Below are positions 24,660 to 34,352 of a stretch of 49,484 nt of DNA, in pieces; position 1 is the first letter of the stretch; every line of letters begins with the position of its first letter. The position numbers were made by a program, and so were the translations under genes. The notes beneath the pieces were generated by a model, which saw only the letters and a program-made list of their open reading frames with translations, searched no databases and was not told the origin of the DNA. Where the stretch lies: contig JAFKMZ010000022.1 in assembly GCA_017305055.1 (NCBI GenBank), positions 1 to 49,484 of the forward strand. The letters are read 5' to 3'. The stretch is from Lysobacterales bacterium (lineage in GTDB: Bacteria; Pseudomonadota; Gammaproteobacteria; Xanthomonadales; Rhodanobacteraceae).

Positions 24660-25403
24660 ATGAACATCATTAAATACCTTCCACAATCTATGCGTGACAT
24701 ATATAAATCTTGGAAGCGCATAAGACCTCTTGCGTCTCGCGTGTGTCCGGTGTGTGAGTATGCGGGCTTCTTTCGAAGCACTGGTCGCCCTCCGCGATTG
24801 GATGCTTGCTGTCCTTCCTGCGGATCATTGGAACGACATCGTTTATTCTGGTTGTGGTATATGGACCACCCAACGGAGATACAGTCACCTATCTTGCATT
24901 TTGCGGCGGAACCAGTATTTGAACCACGTTTTCGCTCTCGTTTCTCATCGGACCCGACGTCCTATCGCACAGCAGATCTACTTACTCATGCGGACCTTAA
25001 AATAAATATTGAACAAATCGACTTGCCGAGTGGTAGCGTTGCAACCGTCATTTGCAACCACGTACTTGAGCACGTGGATGACCGCAAGGCTTTGGCGGAA
25101 ATCTATCGGATACTGCATACCCATGGAATAGCAATACTATCGGTACCAATCGTCGAAGGCTGGGCGCAAACCTACGAAAATATCTGCATTACCGACCCGG
25201 TAACGCGGGAGCTGCACTTTGGCCAGTCAGACCACTTGCGCTACTACGGCCGGGACTTCCGCAATCGCGTGCAGCAAGCAGGTTTCGTGTTCAACGAAGT
25301 TACATCTTCGCCTACTGACGTAGTGAAGTTCGGCTTGCTGCGCGGTGAGTCGTTCTTTGTCTGCAGAAAGGCTACTCATGCGATACAGGAGGTTGTCACG
25401 TGA
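24660..25403 (+). CDS. Methyltransferase with N-terminal zinc-ribbon-like motif
   Basis: 247-aa protein. CPVCEYAGFF and CCPSCGSLERHRLFW near the N-terminus form two Cys pairs, as in zinc-ribbon methyltransferases of surface-glycan clusters. The methyltransferase core is reduced: VATVICNHVLEHVDDRKAL is motif IV, followed by AILSVPIVEGW and HLRYYGRDF. The ATG at 24660 is preferred; a GTG at 24603 would add 19 residues of no family character. Its stop overlaps the start of the next gene (GTGA at 25400-25403), so translation is coupled with a glycosyltransferase. It probably methylates a sugar residue; the target is unknown. Confidence 0.75.
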   Translation: MNIIKYLPQSMRDIYKSWKRIRPLASRVCPVCEYAGFFRSTGRPPRLDACCPSCGSLERHRLFWLWYMDHPTEIQSPILHFAAEPVFEPRFRSRFSSDPTSYRTADLLTHADLKINIEQIDLPSGSVATVICNHVLEHVDDRKALAEIYRILHTHGIAILSVPIVEGWAQTYENICITDPVTRELHFGQSDHLRYYGRDFRNRVQQAGFVFNEVTSSPTDVVKFGLLRGESFFVCRKATHAIQEVVT

Positions 25404-26401
25404 GCGCCCCTTTGGTCAGCGTTATTATCCCTACCTATCAAAGACCAGAACTGTTACCGCGCGCGGTTGAAAGCGCACTTACCTATCAAGGGCCAGATGT
25501 AGAAGTCGTCGTAGTTCCCAACGGACCCGACAATTCATGGAAACATTCGCTATGGCGCTGGACAAGCGATGCGCGCGTACGTGTATCACCCATTTCTACG
25601 GCTCATGGCAACGTGGCTCGCAACCAAGGCATGGCGTTGGCTACCGGAAAGTACATTCGGTTTCTAGATGACGACGACTATTTGCTTGAGGATTCAAGGC
25701 AACAACTGACACGGTTAGAAGGTGAGTCAGCAGAAGTATGTTCAGGGCTCGTCCAAAGTGTCGATCGCGATGGCTCGTCCCTCGGTCAGCTCACTTTCCC
25801 AAGCACACGCGACTTTGTGTGCGCTACTGTCGATGCACTTTATGGGACTGGTTTTACACAGCCGACAGGTCTGATATTTCTTCGCAGCTCCATCGCGAAC
25901 TGCCGATGGGATCCGATGGTCGAACGGACACAAGATTATGCGTGGATGATGGACATCTCAGCCGCTGCCGAAAGACGTTGGGTCCATGTACCGGTTCCTG
26001 TAGGGGCATGGGTCCAGCACCCTGCGAAACGTGTTTCCAGCAACGGTCCAATTCGCCGCAAAGAGCAACCATTTGTCAAACGCCTGCTCGCGCTCTACGA
26101 CCAACTTACGGCAGAGAACCGCATGAGTTTTCAACGGACGCAGGCCATCGCAAGGGCGCTGTGGCGCTATGCACATCGTGGCTTCCCATATCACCCGTTC
26201 TATTGGTCAAAGGTTGCTCAACGGGCGCGTTTGATGGATATGGCCAGTATTCCACCGGACTCTCTATACCAAAGGATACCGTTACGCCTTCTTAACCCAA
26301 TCATTGGCGAGTGGCTTCTTCTACCCCCTCGGCGACTCACTCGGGCTTTGCGCGACGTACGCTCGATAATATCCGAGGAACCATACAAGCGACGACTATA
26401 A
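25400..26401 (+). CDS. Glycosyltransferase family 2
   Basis: 333-aa GT-A fold transferase. The nucleotide-sugar site reads LVSVIIPTYQRPELL, NVARNQGMALATGKY and FLDDDDYLL (DXD). The C-terminal half is basic and has no clear membrane segment. It starts with GTG 25400, overlapping the stop of the upstream methyltransferase by 4 bp. It is the first of three GT2 genes in a row, each adding one sugar in the usual model for such islands. There is a 112-bp gap before the next one. Confidence 0.87.
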   Translation: MSAPLVSVIIPTYQRPELLPRAVESALTYQGPDVEVVVVPNGPDNSWKHSLWRWTSDARVRVSPISTAHGNVARNQGMALATGKYIRFLDDDDYLLEDSRQQLTRLEGESAEVCSGLVQSVDRDGSSLGQLTFPSTRDFVCATVDALYGTGFTQPTGLIFLRSSIANCRWDPMVERTQDYAWMMDISAAAERRWVHVPVPVGAWVQHPAKRVSSNGPIRRKEQPFVKRLLALYDQLTAENRMSFQRTQAIARALWRYAHRGFPYHPFYWSKVAQRARLMDMASIPPDSLYQRIPLRLLNPIIGEWLLLPPRRLTRALRDVRSIISEEPYKRRL

Positions 26402-26513
26402 TGACATACCAACCTTTCGTCATCAGATTTGTGGAACATGCGCATGCCGTGCGCTAACAGTGAGCCGCAACGCTGACGGGTGTACGCACAATTATCGACA
26501 GCCTACGATAGTC

Positions 26514-27455
26514 ATGAATCTGCTTACTGTTGTCGTACCAGCATATAACGTTCAGGCTTACGTTGCGCGTTGTATTGAATCGATACTTTGTCAACCGGCA
26601 GCGACATCTCTTATAGATCTAATTGTCGTTGTCGACGGCGCAACGGACGATACCTTGTCGGTAGTGCAATCGATTGCGCGGCGCTTTGGTGGCCGCATGC
26701 GAGTGGTCGTACAAGCCAACCATGGATTGAGCGCGGCACGCAATGTTGGTGTCGGTTTGACGTCGACAGAGTACGTTACCTTTCTGGATGGCGACGATAT
26801 CTGGCTGCCAGACTATTTGTCCTCTGTACTCCAAACCATTGAGCACAACCGGCCTGATATCTTGGAATACGATGCGATACGCATCGATGAAAGCGGCACA
26901 GCCTTGAGTACGCTCAAAATCGCCACCGCGCCTGATGGGGCGACAGCCACGGGTTCTCGCGAAGCATTCCTCGCCAAGTTTCTCTGCTTCGCGTGGGCTC
27001 GTGTCTACCGCACCTCGCTGGTTCGTACTCGCCCTTTTCCGCTCGGTCGCCGCTTTGAGGACACGGCAACCACGCCATGGCACTACTGGAACACCACTCG
27101 TATCGTGAGTTTGGGGATACCTTTGGTCGGTTACCGGCAGCGCCCCAACAGCATATTGACGACCCCTGCGCGACAAGATATTGACGACATCGCCAGCACC
27201 ACCGCCGAAGCAGCTGCCATGTATGCGAAGACTGGCACCGAATACTGGCAACGCGTGGCTCATCGGTCCTTTCAGCAGGCGTGCAGCCGAATCGCACAGC
27301 AACCAACGCGTACCTGGCCGTCAAGTCTGCGTACCAGCTATGCCGCTGTTGCGAGCGTACCTGCACCGCCAGGTGCCGCTCGCTGGCTGGGGTCGAACAT
27401 TCCGCTGGTCTATGTCGCATTGCTACGGGTCAAGCGTGCACTTCGGCGCAATTGA
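26514..27455 (+). CDS. Glycosyltransferase family 2
   Basis: 313-aa GT-A fold transferase. It begins MNLLTVVVPAYNVQAYVARC, followed by IVVVDGATDDT, HGLSAARNVGVG and FLDGDDIWLPDYL with the DXD metal site. ATG 26514 places the first strand at the N-terminus as is usual; an upstream in-frame GTG at 26460 adds an unlikely leader. The C-terminal part contains WARVYRTSLV, typical for this subfamily. It stops 8 bp before the next GT2 gene. Donor and acceptor are unknown. Confidence 0.87.
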   Translation: MNLLTVVVPAYNVQAYVARCIESILCQPAATSLIDLIVVVDGATDDTLSVVQSIARRFGGRMRVVVQANHGLSAARNVGVGLTSTEYVTFLDGDDIWLPDYLSSVLQTIEHNRPDILEYDAIRIDESGTALSTLKIATAPDGATATGSREAFLAKFLCFAWARVYRTSLVRTRPFPLGRRFEDTATTPWHYWNTTRIVSLGIPLVGYRQRPNSILTTPARQDIDDIASTTAEAAAMYAKTGTEYWQRVAHRSFQQACSRIAQQPTRTWPSSLRTSYAAVASVPAPPGAARWLGSNIPLVYVALLRVKRALRRN

Positions 27456-27463
27456 CCGCCAAA

Positions 27464-28522
27464 ATGCTTGTAGAGGTAAGCAGCTTGCCACTGATTTCCG
27501 TTTTGATCCCATGTCACAACGCCGCGCCTTGGTTGAAGGGGGCCGTCGACAGCGTGTGCGCACAGTCCATCCGCAACCTGGAAATTCTTATTTACGACGA
27601 CGGCTCAACCGATGAATCGGGAGATGCCATCGACCGATTAGCCGCCACCGACCCGCGTATCGTCGTTATGGGCGAAGCGACTAACCGCGGCATCGTGTAC
27701 GTGCTGAACGCCATGCTTAAAAATGCACGTGGCGCCTATATAGCACGCATGGACGGCGACGATATCTGTCTGCCGCAACGCTTCGAACAACAGCTCCGCT
27801 TCATCGAAGCCGGCAATGCCGATCTATGTGGCACTTGGTTCCAGGAGTTCGGCGGCGGGATCCCCCGCACCGTACGCTGGCGGCATAAGCCGGACGAGTT
27901 GCGTGCCGCCATGTTATTCCAGAACACCATCTGCCACCCAACCGTAATGGCAAAACGCGAGGTGTTCGAATCCTTCACCTATCGCGAAGACTACAACCTG
28001 GCTGAGGATTACGACCTGTACGTGCGCGCGCTCACCCGGTTCCGTTTGGCCAATCTACCCGCGACATTGCTGCGCTATCGGCGGCATAGGGAACAAGCCA
28101 CCTACGCGCGCCGCACAAGGATGGAAGAGGTGACCTGTCGAGTTCGTCTCGAGGCTCTGACTGCGCAGGGGATTGAGGCGTCGCCGGAGGAGCAGCGGAT
28201 ACACAACGTGATCCGAGCGCCACAGTCAATCCGCTCGATGGAGGACTTCGACCGGATCGAGACCTGGTTGCTCAAATTGATCGGCTGCTTCGACAACCCC
28301 GAAGCACAGCGGACGATCGCATCGCAATGGACCCGCGCGGCTGTCCGGGCCGCCCCGCTAGGTTGGGCGATGTGGCGCAGATACCGCGGCTCCCCTCTAC
28401 GCAAGCTCCTGGACAACCGACCCACGGCGGAGTGCATCGACCTGGCGGTACTCGCCACACTACGCTTGGACTACCGGTCGCGCGCATTTGAGCTGCTACG
28501 CCGGCTTGGTACCAGTATCTGA
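27464..28522 (+). CDS. Glycosyltransferase family 2
   Basis: 352-aa GT-A fold transferase and last plus-strand gene of the island. Motifs are LISVLIPCHNAAPWLKGAVD, EILIYDDGSTDESGD and ARMDGDDICLPQRFE (DXD), then HPTVMAKREVF and LAEDYDLYVRAL with the likely catalytic Glu-Asp. ATG 27464 lies 8 bp after the previous stop; a much longer in-frame extension overlaps that gene and is not needed. The C-terminal region after residue 240 is basic and may contact the membrane. Base composition rises toward its end, near the edge of the island. Confidence 0.87.
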   Translation: MLVEVSSLPLISVLIPCHNAAPWLKGAVDSVCAQSIRNLEILIYDDGSTDESGDAIDRLAATDPRIVVMGEATNRGIVYVLNAMLKNARGAYIARMDGDDICLPQRFEQQLRFIEAGNADLCGTWFQEFGGGIPRTVRWRHKPDELRAAMLFQNTICHPTVMAKREVFESFTYREDYNLAEDYDLYVRALTRFRLANLPATLLRYRRHREQATYARRTRMEEVTCRVRLEALTAQGIEASPEEQRIHNVIRAPQSIRSMEDFDRIETWLLKLIGCFDNPEAQRTIASQWTRAAVRAAPLGWAMWRRYRGSPLRKLLDNRPTAECIDLAVLATLRLDYRSRAFELLRRLGTSI

Positions 28523-28548
28523 CACCATCTGACGCCACTCGAACAACG

Positions 28549-29331
28549 TCAACAAGCCGCCGGGTGTTCTACTTTTGAAGTGTCTACTTGACGGGGAAGC
28601 TTACGCTTGGTTCCCCACGCCACGTAGCCGTCACCCAGGTCACGGCCATAGAACCATCGCTGGACCACACGAAACGGCGACACCACCTTGTCGCTGACCA
28701 GGGCAAGCACGCGGTTGATGACTTTGGGCTTCGCCTGGGCGCTGCGGATGCTGCGCTCCTCGGGGGTCAGGTCGTCGTAGGTGTGGTCGTGCTTGACGAG
28801 GCGATTGGAGATGCGGCGTGTCACTTCCGTGAGCGGATAACCATAGTTGACGACATGGACATCGCCCACCCCTGCATCCGCAAGCATGCTGAGCAACCCT
28901 GATTTTTCGTAGCGACGCACGTGACCGACCAGCAGGTCGGACCTTCCGTACTTGCGCGCGTGAGCGGGCACCGAAACCAGCACGCGGCCACCGGGTTTCA
29001 GGTGAGCCATCCACCCTCGCAACACTTCCAGGTCGTCCTCGATGTGCTCAAGCACTTCGAAGGCAAACAGGTAGTCGAAGGCGTCGACTGGCAGTTCCGC
29101 CACGTCGTCGACGACGCGCATGCGCTCGCCGGCATACGCCAGCCGCTCGCGTATCATTTTCCGGCTGTCCACGCCCAGGTCGTGGGCGGCTCCGGTGAAA
29201 CCGCGCTCCAGGAAGAGGCGCGACATCTGACCCGTTCCCGCCCCCATTTCGACAAAGCTGCCTGCAGGCCAGGCGTGGGTTACATCATCGATGCAACTCT
29301 CGCGCAGGATGAGTTTGGGTTGCTTCTTCAT
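28549..29331 (-). CDS. SAM-dependent methyltransferase (UbiG-like)
   Basis: 260-aa class I methyltransferase, convergent with the glycosyltransferase genes. Motif I is FVEMGAGTGQMSRLFLERG, motif IV is YLFAFEVLEHIEDDLEVL, and post-motif LKPGGRVLVSVPAHARKYGR is clear. The C-terminal part (FRVVQRWFYGRDLGDGYVAW) is typical of methyltransferases near polysaccharide genes. The start may be ATG 29331 or the in-frame GTG at 29337; AGGTGG lies just upstream. GC content is like the surrounding chromosome, unlike the plus-strand island genes. Confidence 0.83.
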   Translation of the reverse strand: MKKQPKLILRESCIDDVTHAWPAGSFVEMGAGTGQMSRLFLERGFTGAAHDLGVDSRKMIRERLAYAGERMRVVDDVAELPVDAFDYLFAFEVLEHIEDDLEVLRGWMAHLKPGGRVLVSVPAHARKYGRSDLLVGHVRRYEKSGLLSMLADAGVGDVHVVNYGYPLTEVTRRISNRLVKHDHTYDDLTPEERSIRSAQAKPKVINRVLALVSDKVVSPFRVVQRWFYGRDLGDGYVAWGTKRKLPRQVDTSKVEHPAAC

Positions 29332-29414
29332 GGCCACCTATGTTGCAGGAATGCGTGGACGCGCAAAAAGTGTACGAGGTGGGACGCATGGGTGTAAGGG
29401 TCAATGGTCCTGGC

Positions 29415-29442
29415 GAGCATCGCCCGCGAGCGGGCTCCCACA
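29415..29442. repeat. REP family B copy
   Basis: GAGCATCGCCCGCGAGCGGG followed by CTCCCACA, single copy, inverted relative to those at 19912-19980. Confidence 0.8.
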
Positions 29443-29474
29443 GTGCGGCGTGGGTGCGCGGTGGGTCGTCGGCG

Positions 29475-29502
29475 CAATAAGGGGACGGAGGCAATTAAAT
29501 CG
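29475..29502 (+). repeat. Direct repeat flanking hipBA, left copy
   Basis: CAATAAGGGGACGGAGGCAA then TTAAATCG. It matches 31452-31479 at 26 of 28 positions in the same orientation. The motif looks like one arm of a palindromic element; no inverted arm is seen near this copy. Confidence 0.8.
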
Positions 29503-29624
29503 GGTCGAGCGACGCGTTGTGCACGCCGCTCATCGCGCGAATGGGCTCGTCGAGCTTCAGCTGCAACGCCTCGCCATCACGGTTCCAGGTGTTCTGGATC
29601 GGGAACACCATCACGTTGCCTACT

Positions 29625-29654
29625 CCCTCTCCCCTGACTTGTCGGGGGAGAGGG
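29625..29654. repeat. Palindrome CCCTCTCCCC...GGGGGAGAGGG (family C)
   Basis: Stem arms CCCTCTCCCC and GGGGAGAGGG around TGACTTGTCG. Further copies lie between 43769 and 44022. This is a common hairpin repeat and might terminate or protect transcripts. Confidence 0.8.
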
Positions 29655-29739
29655 GGTCCTTATTGGTATTGGACGCCCGCCCGCCCCCTTCCAGTTGACA
29701 CATGCAGGCACGACGTGTAAGAAAGATCACAAATGAACT

Positions 29740-29753
29740 GTTACAAATATAAC
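29740..29753. promoter_or_regulatory. Candidate hipBA operator GTTA-N6-TAAC
   Basis: GTTACAAATATAAC is a perfect GTTA/TAAC inverted repeat, 16 bp before the hipB ATG. TATAAC inside it could be a -10 box. Autorepression by HipB is the rule in this family. Confidence 0.45.
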
Positions 29754-29769
29754 GGATCACATAAGACCT

Positions 29770-30096
29770 ATGAAACGTCAGGAATCCGAGTTCGCCAACC
29801 CTTCCGTCGCAGCCACGGGACAACACTTGGGCGCCTTGGTGCGGCAGGCGCGCATCGCGCGCAAGTGGACCATGGCCGAGCTGGCGGAACGCGCCCGGGT
29901 CAGCCTGGCCACGCTCAAGCGCATCGAGGGCGGCTCGCTGTCGACCTCGATGGGCGCCTGGCTGGCGGTGCTTGAACGCGTCGGGCTGATGTCGCGCGTG
30001 GCCGAGCTTCGCGACCCGGCTTCCGAGGCGCTGCTCAACGAAACCAGGGCCAAGCGTGTGCGCGGCAAATCGGCCATATCCGATCTGGACTTCTGA
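29770..30096 (+). CDS. hipB: HipB-like HTH antitoxin
   Basis: 108-aa XRE-family DNA-binding protein. The helix-turn-helix spans about residues 18-70: HLGALVRQARIARKWTMAEL, ARVSLATLKRIEGGS and WLAVLERVGL. The C-terminal tail (AKRVRGKSAISDLDF) is flexible and basic, as in antitoxins with a protease-sensitive end. It stops 3 bp before the hipA start, so the two are cotranscribed and probably coupled. A GTTA/TAAC inverted repeat upstream is a candidate operator. The pair is bracketed by 28-bp direct repeats (29475 and 31452). Confidence 0.88.
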   Translation: MKRQESEFANPSVAATGQHLGALVRQARIARKWTMAELAERARVSLATLKRIEGGSLSTSMGAWLAVLERVGLMSRVAELRDPASEALLNETRAKRVRGKSAISDLDF

Positions 30097-30099
30097 GCC

Positions 30100-31377
30100 A
30101 TGTCCGAACGCATCGTATTCATCTACCTGCCCGGTGAAACCGTCGCGGTGCCGGCCGGCCGGCTGGCCATGCTCGAACAAGGGCTGCAGGTGCAGGCCTC
30201 GCGCTTTGCGTATGGGCGACGCTACCTGCAACGCGCCAATGCGGTACCAGTGGATCCGGTCGCCTTGGCCCTTGCCGACGGCGGTGGCGATGCGGAACTG
30301 GTGCCGCCAGCGGGGCTGGCCTTGTTTGGCGCACTCCGCGACGCCACCCCGGACGCCTGGGGGCGGCGGGTCATCGAAAACTGGCTCAGGGCGCCACCCA
30401 ATGGGCTGCCCGAATCGACCTATCTGGATCATGCCGGCCCGCACCGCGGGGGGGCACTCGATATACGGCTGACGCCGACCAGTCAGCCGGCCGAAAGCGC
30501 CCTGCCCTCGGTGATGGATCTTGGCCACCTGCTCGATGCCGCCGCCCGTATCGAAGAAGGCGAGCCGGTGCCTGCGCATCTGGAGGTGTTCTTTGCCGGC
30601 GGCCCATCGGTCGGCGGCGCACGCCCCAAGGCCGTCATCCGCATTGACGACGGCGAGTGGATAGCCAAGTTCCCTTCCGCCTCCGACCGCTTCAACGTGC
30701 CGCTGATCGAGCACGCCACGCTGGAACTGGCCCGCGAAGCGGGGCTCGACGTACCTCGCACTCGCATCGAGTCTCTGGCCGACGATCGGCAGGTCATGCT
30801 GATCGAGCGCTTCGATCGCATGCCTCTGCCCGGCGGCATCGGTCGCCGGCACTTGATCAGCGCACTGACTTTGCTGGCGTTGCACGAGCAGGACTCGCCC
30901 AATGCCAGCTATGCCGCGATTGCCGACGCGCTGGGCCGCTATGGCGTGGGCGGCTGCATCGCACATGATCGTAGCGAGCTATATGCCCGCATGGTCTTCA
31001 ATATCCTGGTGACCAACGACGACGACCACCTGCGCAATCACGCGTTCCTCTACGACGAAAAGGCCGAAGGCTGGCGTCTGAGCCCCCTGTACGACGTGGT
31101 GCCCAGGCCACAGGCAGCACAGGAACGCATGCTGCATCTTTCCGTGGGGCCGCAGGGCCGGATCGCGCGACTGGACAACGCATTGGCAGGTGCGGGACGT
31201 TTTGGTCTGCTGCCACCCGATGCGGCCGCCATCGTGGATCGCGTCGCAAGAGCGATACGAAGCTGGCGGGACACCTTCGAACGCATGGACGTACCGGCAC
31301 GTGACTGTGACCGGGTAGCCAGCGCCTTCCGGCGCGCTGGCGACATCGGCATGCGGGCGGTGGAACGGCACCTCTAG
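30100..31377 (+). CDS. hipA: HipA-family serine/threonine kinase toxin
   Basis: 425-aa toxin kinase. The N-terminal subdomain (SERIVFIYLPGETVAVPAG) is followed by GGARPKAVIRIDDGEWIAKF with the ATP-site Lys, MLIERFDRMPLPGG, the catalytic loop ILVTNDDDHLRNHAFLY and the metal-binding SPLYDVVPRP. Length is normal for HipA. Known relatives phosphorylate glutamyl- or other tRNA synthetases and cause dormancy; the target here is unknown. It forms an operon with hipB. A fragment resembling the C-terminus of a different HipA lies downstream on the opposite strand. Confidence 0.9.
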   Translation: MSERIVFIYLPGETVAVPAGRLAMLEQGLQVQASRFAYGRRYLQRANAVPVDPVALALADGGGDAELVPPAGLALFGALRDATPDAWGRRVIENWLRAPPNGLPESTYLDHAGPHRGGALDIRLTPTSQPAESALPSVMDLGHLLDAAARIEEGEPVPAHLEVFFAGGPSVGGARPKAVIRIDDGEWIAKFPSASDRFNVPLIEHATLELAREAGLDVPRTRIESLADDRQVMLIERFDRMPLPGGIGRRHLISALTLLALHEQDSPNASYAAIADALGRYGVGGCIAHDRSELYARMVFNILVTNDDDHLRNHAFLYDEKAEGWRLSPLYDVVPRPQAAQERMLHLSVGPQGRIARLDNALAGAGRFGLLPPDAAAIVDRVARAIRSWRDTFERMDVPARDCDRVASAFRRAGDIGMRAVERHL

Positions 31378-31451
31378 GGAAGGCAATGTACAACGGCGCA
31401 ATGACGTCAGGGACACTTGGCACTGGCTCCGCCTGGGGTCACGCCCAATAC

Positions 31452-31479
31452 CAAGAAGGGGGCGGAGGCAATTAAATCG
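31452..31479 (+). repeat. Direct repeat flanking hipBA, right copy; arm of a larger element
   Basis: CAAGAAGGGGGCGGAGGCAA then TTAAATCG, 1977 bp after the left copy. An inverted, degenerate partner, CAATTACCTCCGGCCCCTTA, lies at 31811-31830, so 31452-31831 may be one element of about 380 bp. Confidence 0.75.
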
Positions 31480-31566
31480 CGCTGGCAGCCTTGCGATGTG
31501 ATCCAAACTTTCATCTGGACGACGGCCATACTCCGCGACCACGGGGATCACTTGCCTGCGTACCGG

Positions 31567-31740
31567 TCACGCAAGCGCGGCCAGCCGCCGGGCCGAGGCC
31601 TCCAGACCACGCAGGATGGGGTCACTTACGCCCGCCGGAAATCCACGCGGCAGCGCCGCGTTCGCTGCCGCCACGACCTTGGGCGTGGCTTCGACCGGAT
31701 CGCCGATGATCGCCCTGGCCGCGCTGTCTTTGAATCGTGT
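31567..31740 (-). pseudogene. Possible C-terminal remnant of a HipA-like gene
   Basis: The minus frame ending at TGA 31567 gives 57 residues ending with RGFPAGVSDPILRGLEASAR then RLAALA. This pattern resembles the C-terminal helical end of some HipA-family kinases. No start codon or kinase motifs precede it. It lies between the inverted arms at 31452 and 31811. The match is from memory of the family and is tentative. Confidence 0.35.
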
Positions 31741-31827
31741 CACCGGGCATGCGGGCGTGACCCAACCAGGCAGCCGAACAACGGCCGCAGCACCTCGCGA
31801 ACCCAGAGTTCAATTACCTCCGGCCCC

Positions 31828-32229
31828 TTATCGGCCCCCAATGCACTCCACGCGCCGGAAGCGCAGCGCCGACCAGTCCTCGTCGATGGCGACCGCGCGC
31901 ACCGTGTCGAAGCCCAGGCTTTTCAGGACGTCCCAACCGGTGTCGCGGTTGAATGCGCACCGGTATCTTTTGGATGAGCCCTTGGGGTAGGCGAACCAGA
32001 GCAACGGGTCACCGGGCGCCTTCTTCGCCAGGGCGCGGGCCAGCCTGTCCACTTCGGCCTGTTCGGTGGCGAACGCCAGGGCAAAGTGGATGACCTCGAG
32101 GTCCTGGGCCTTGCGCCACACGCGCACACCGGTGAGCGCCGCCAAGGTCGGCTCGAAGGATGCGGGAGCGTTGATGACCAGGATCTCGCGCTGGTCCTTG
32201 AGATTTAGCTTGTCGAAGACGGTGGGCAT
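31828..32229 (-). CDS. DUF3052-like protein of unknown function
   Basis: 133-aa cytoplasmic protein. FDKLNLKDQREILVINAPAS, LLWFAYPKGSSKRY, WDVLKSLGFDTVRAVAID and EDWSALRFRRVE match the layout of DUF3052 proteins, which have no assigned activity. The start is uncertain: ATG 32229 gives the usual N-terminus (MPTVFDKL), while ATG 32253 adds 8 residues and has a G-rich sequence before it. It borders TA remnants on both sides. No membrane segments or signal peptide are seen. Confidence 0.68.
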   Translation of the reverse strand: MPTVFDKLNLKDQREILVINAPASFEPTLAALTGVRVWRKAQDLEVIHFALAFATEQAEVDRLARALAKKAPGDPLLWFAYPKGSSKRYRCAFNRDTGWDVLKSLGFDTVRAVAIDEDWSALRFRRVECIGGR

Positions 32230-32415
32230 GTGGGGTTCCGATCCGGTTTTCATCCGCCCCCCGCATCAGGCGAGGATGGCATGCTGGCTCCTTCGAACCG
32301 GACGCCAGGCAGCATACCGGCACGCCGGGTGTTCCGGTGAGTGCCGGCGGAGGCGCCGGCGACGATGCCGGGGGCAACGTGACGTTCTGGTGCGGCACGA
32401 TTTGGGGAGGAGGTG

Positions 32416-32580
32416 TCAGGGCACCACGACCGGAATGCCCAGGCCTGGCGCCTTCGCCAATCGCGTGTCGCGCGTGACCAGGGTGGCTCCGAGCAGTCGC
32501 GCCAGGATGACGTACGCGGCATCATAGGCCGTCACGTTGGCGCGCAGCGCCCAGATGCCGTCGACCCGGTTGAGCCGTGT
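32416..32580 (-). pseudogene. vapC (PIN toxin) C-terminal remnant
   Basis: The last 54 codons of a PIN-domain toxin: IWALRANVTAYDAAYVILAR, LLGATLVTRDTRLAKA and GLGIPVVVP, including the conserved Asp residues of the third and fourth acidic positions (AYDAA, TRD). The N-terminal half with the first catalytic Asp is missing, and upstream sequence in this frame is unrelated. No vapB is visible. Confidence 0.8.
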
Positions 32581-32674
32581 CATCCACGGCGGCGCAGATG
32601 CGTTGAGGGTGCCTGCGACGCGATGCTGGCCGCAGCAACAACAGATCGCAGCTCGATCAACCAGGCCGCTGTAC

Positions 32675-34324
<1,650 letters not shown>

Positions 34325-34352
34325 TCGGCCGCGAGCGGCCGCGAGGCATGCC

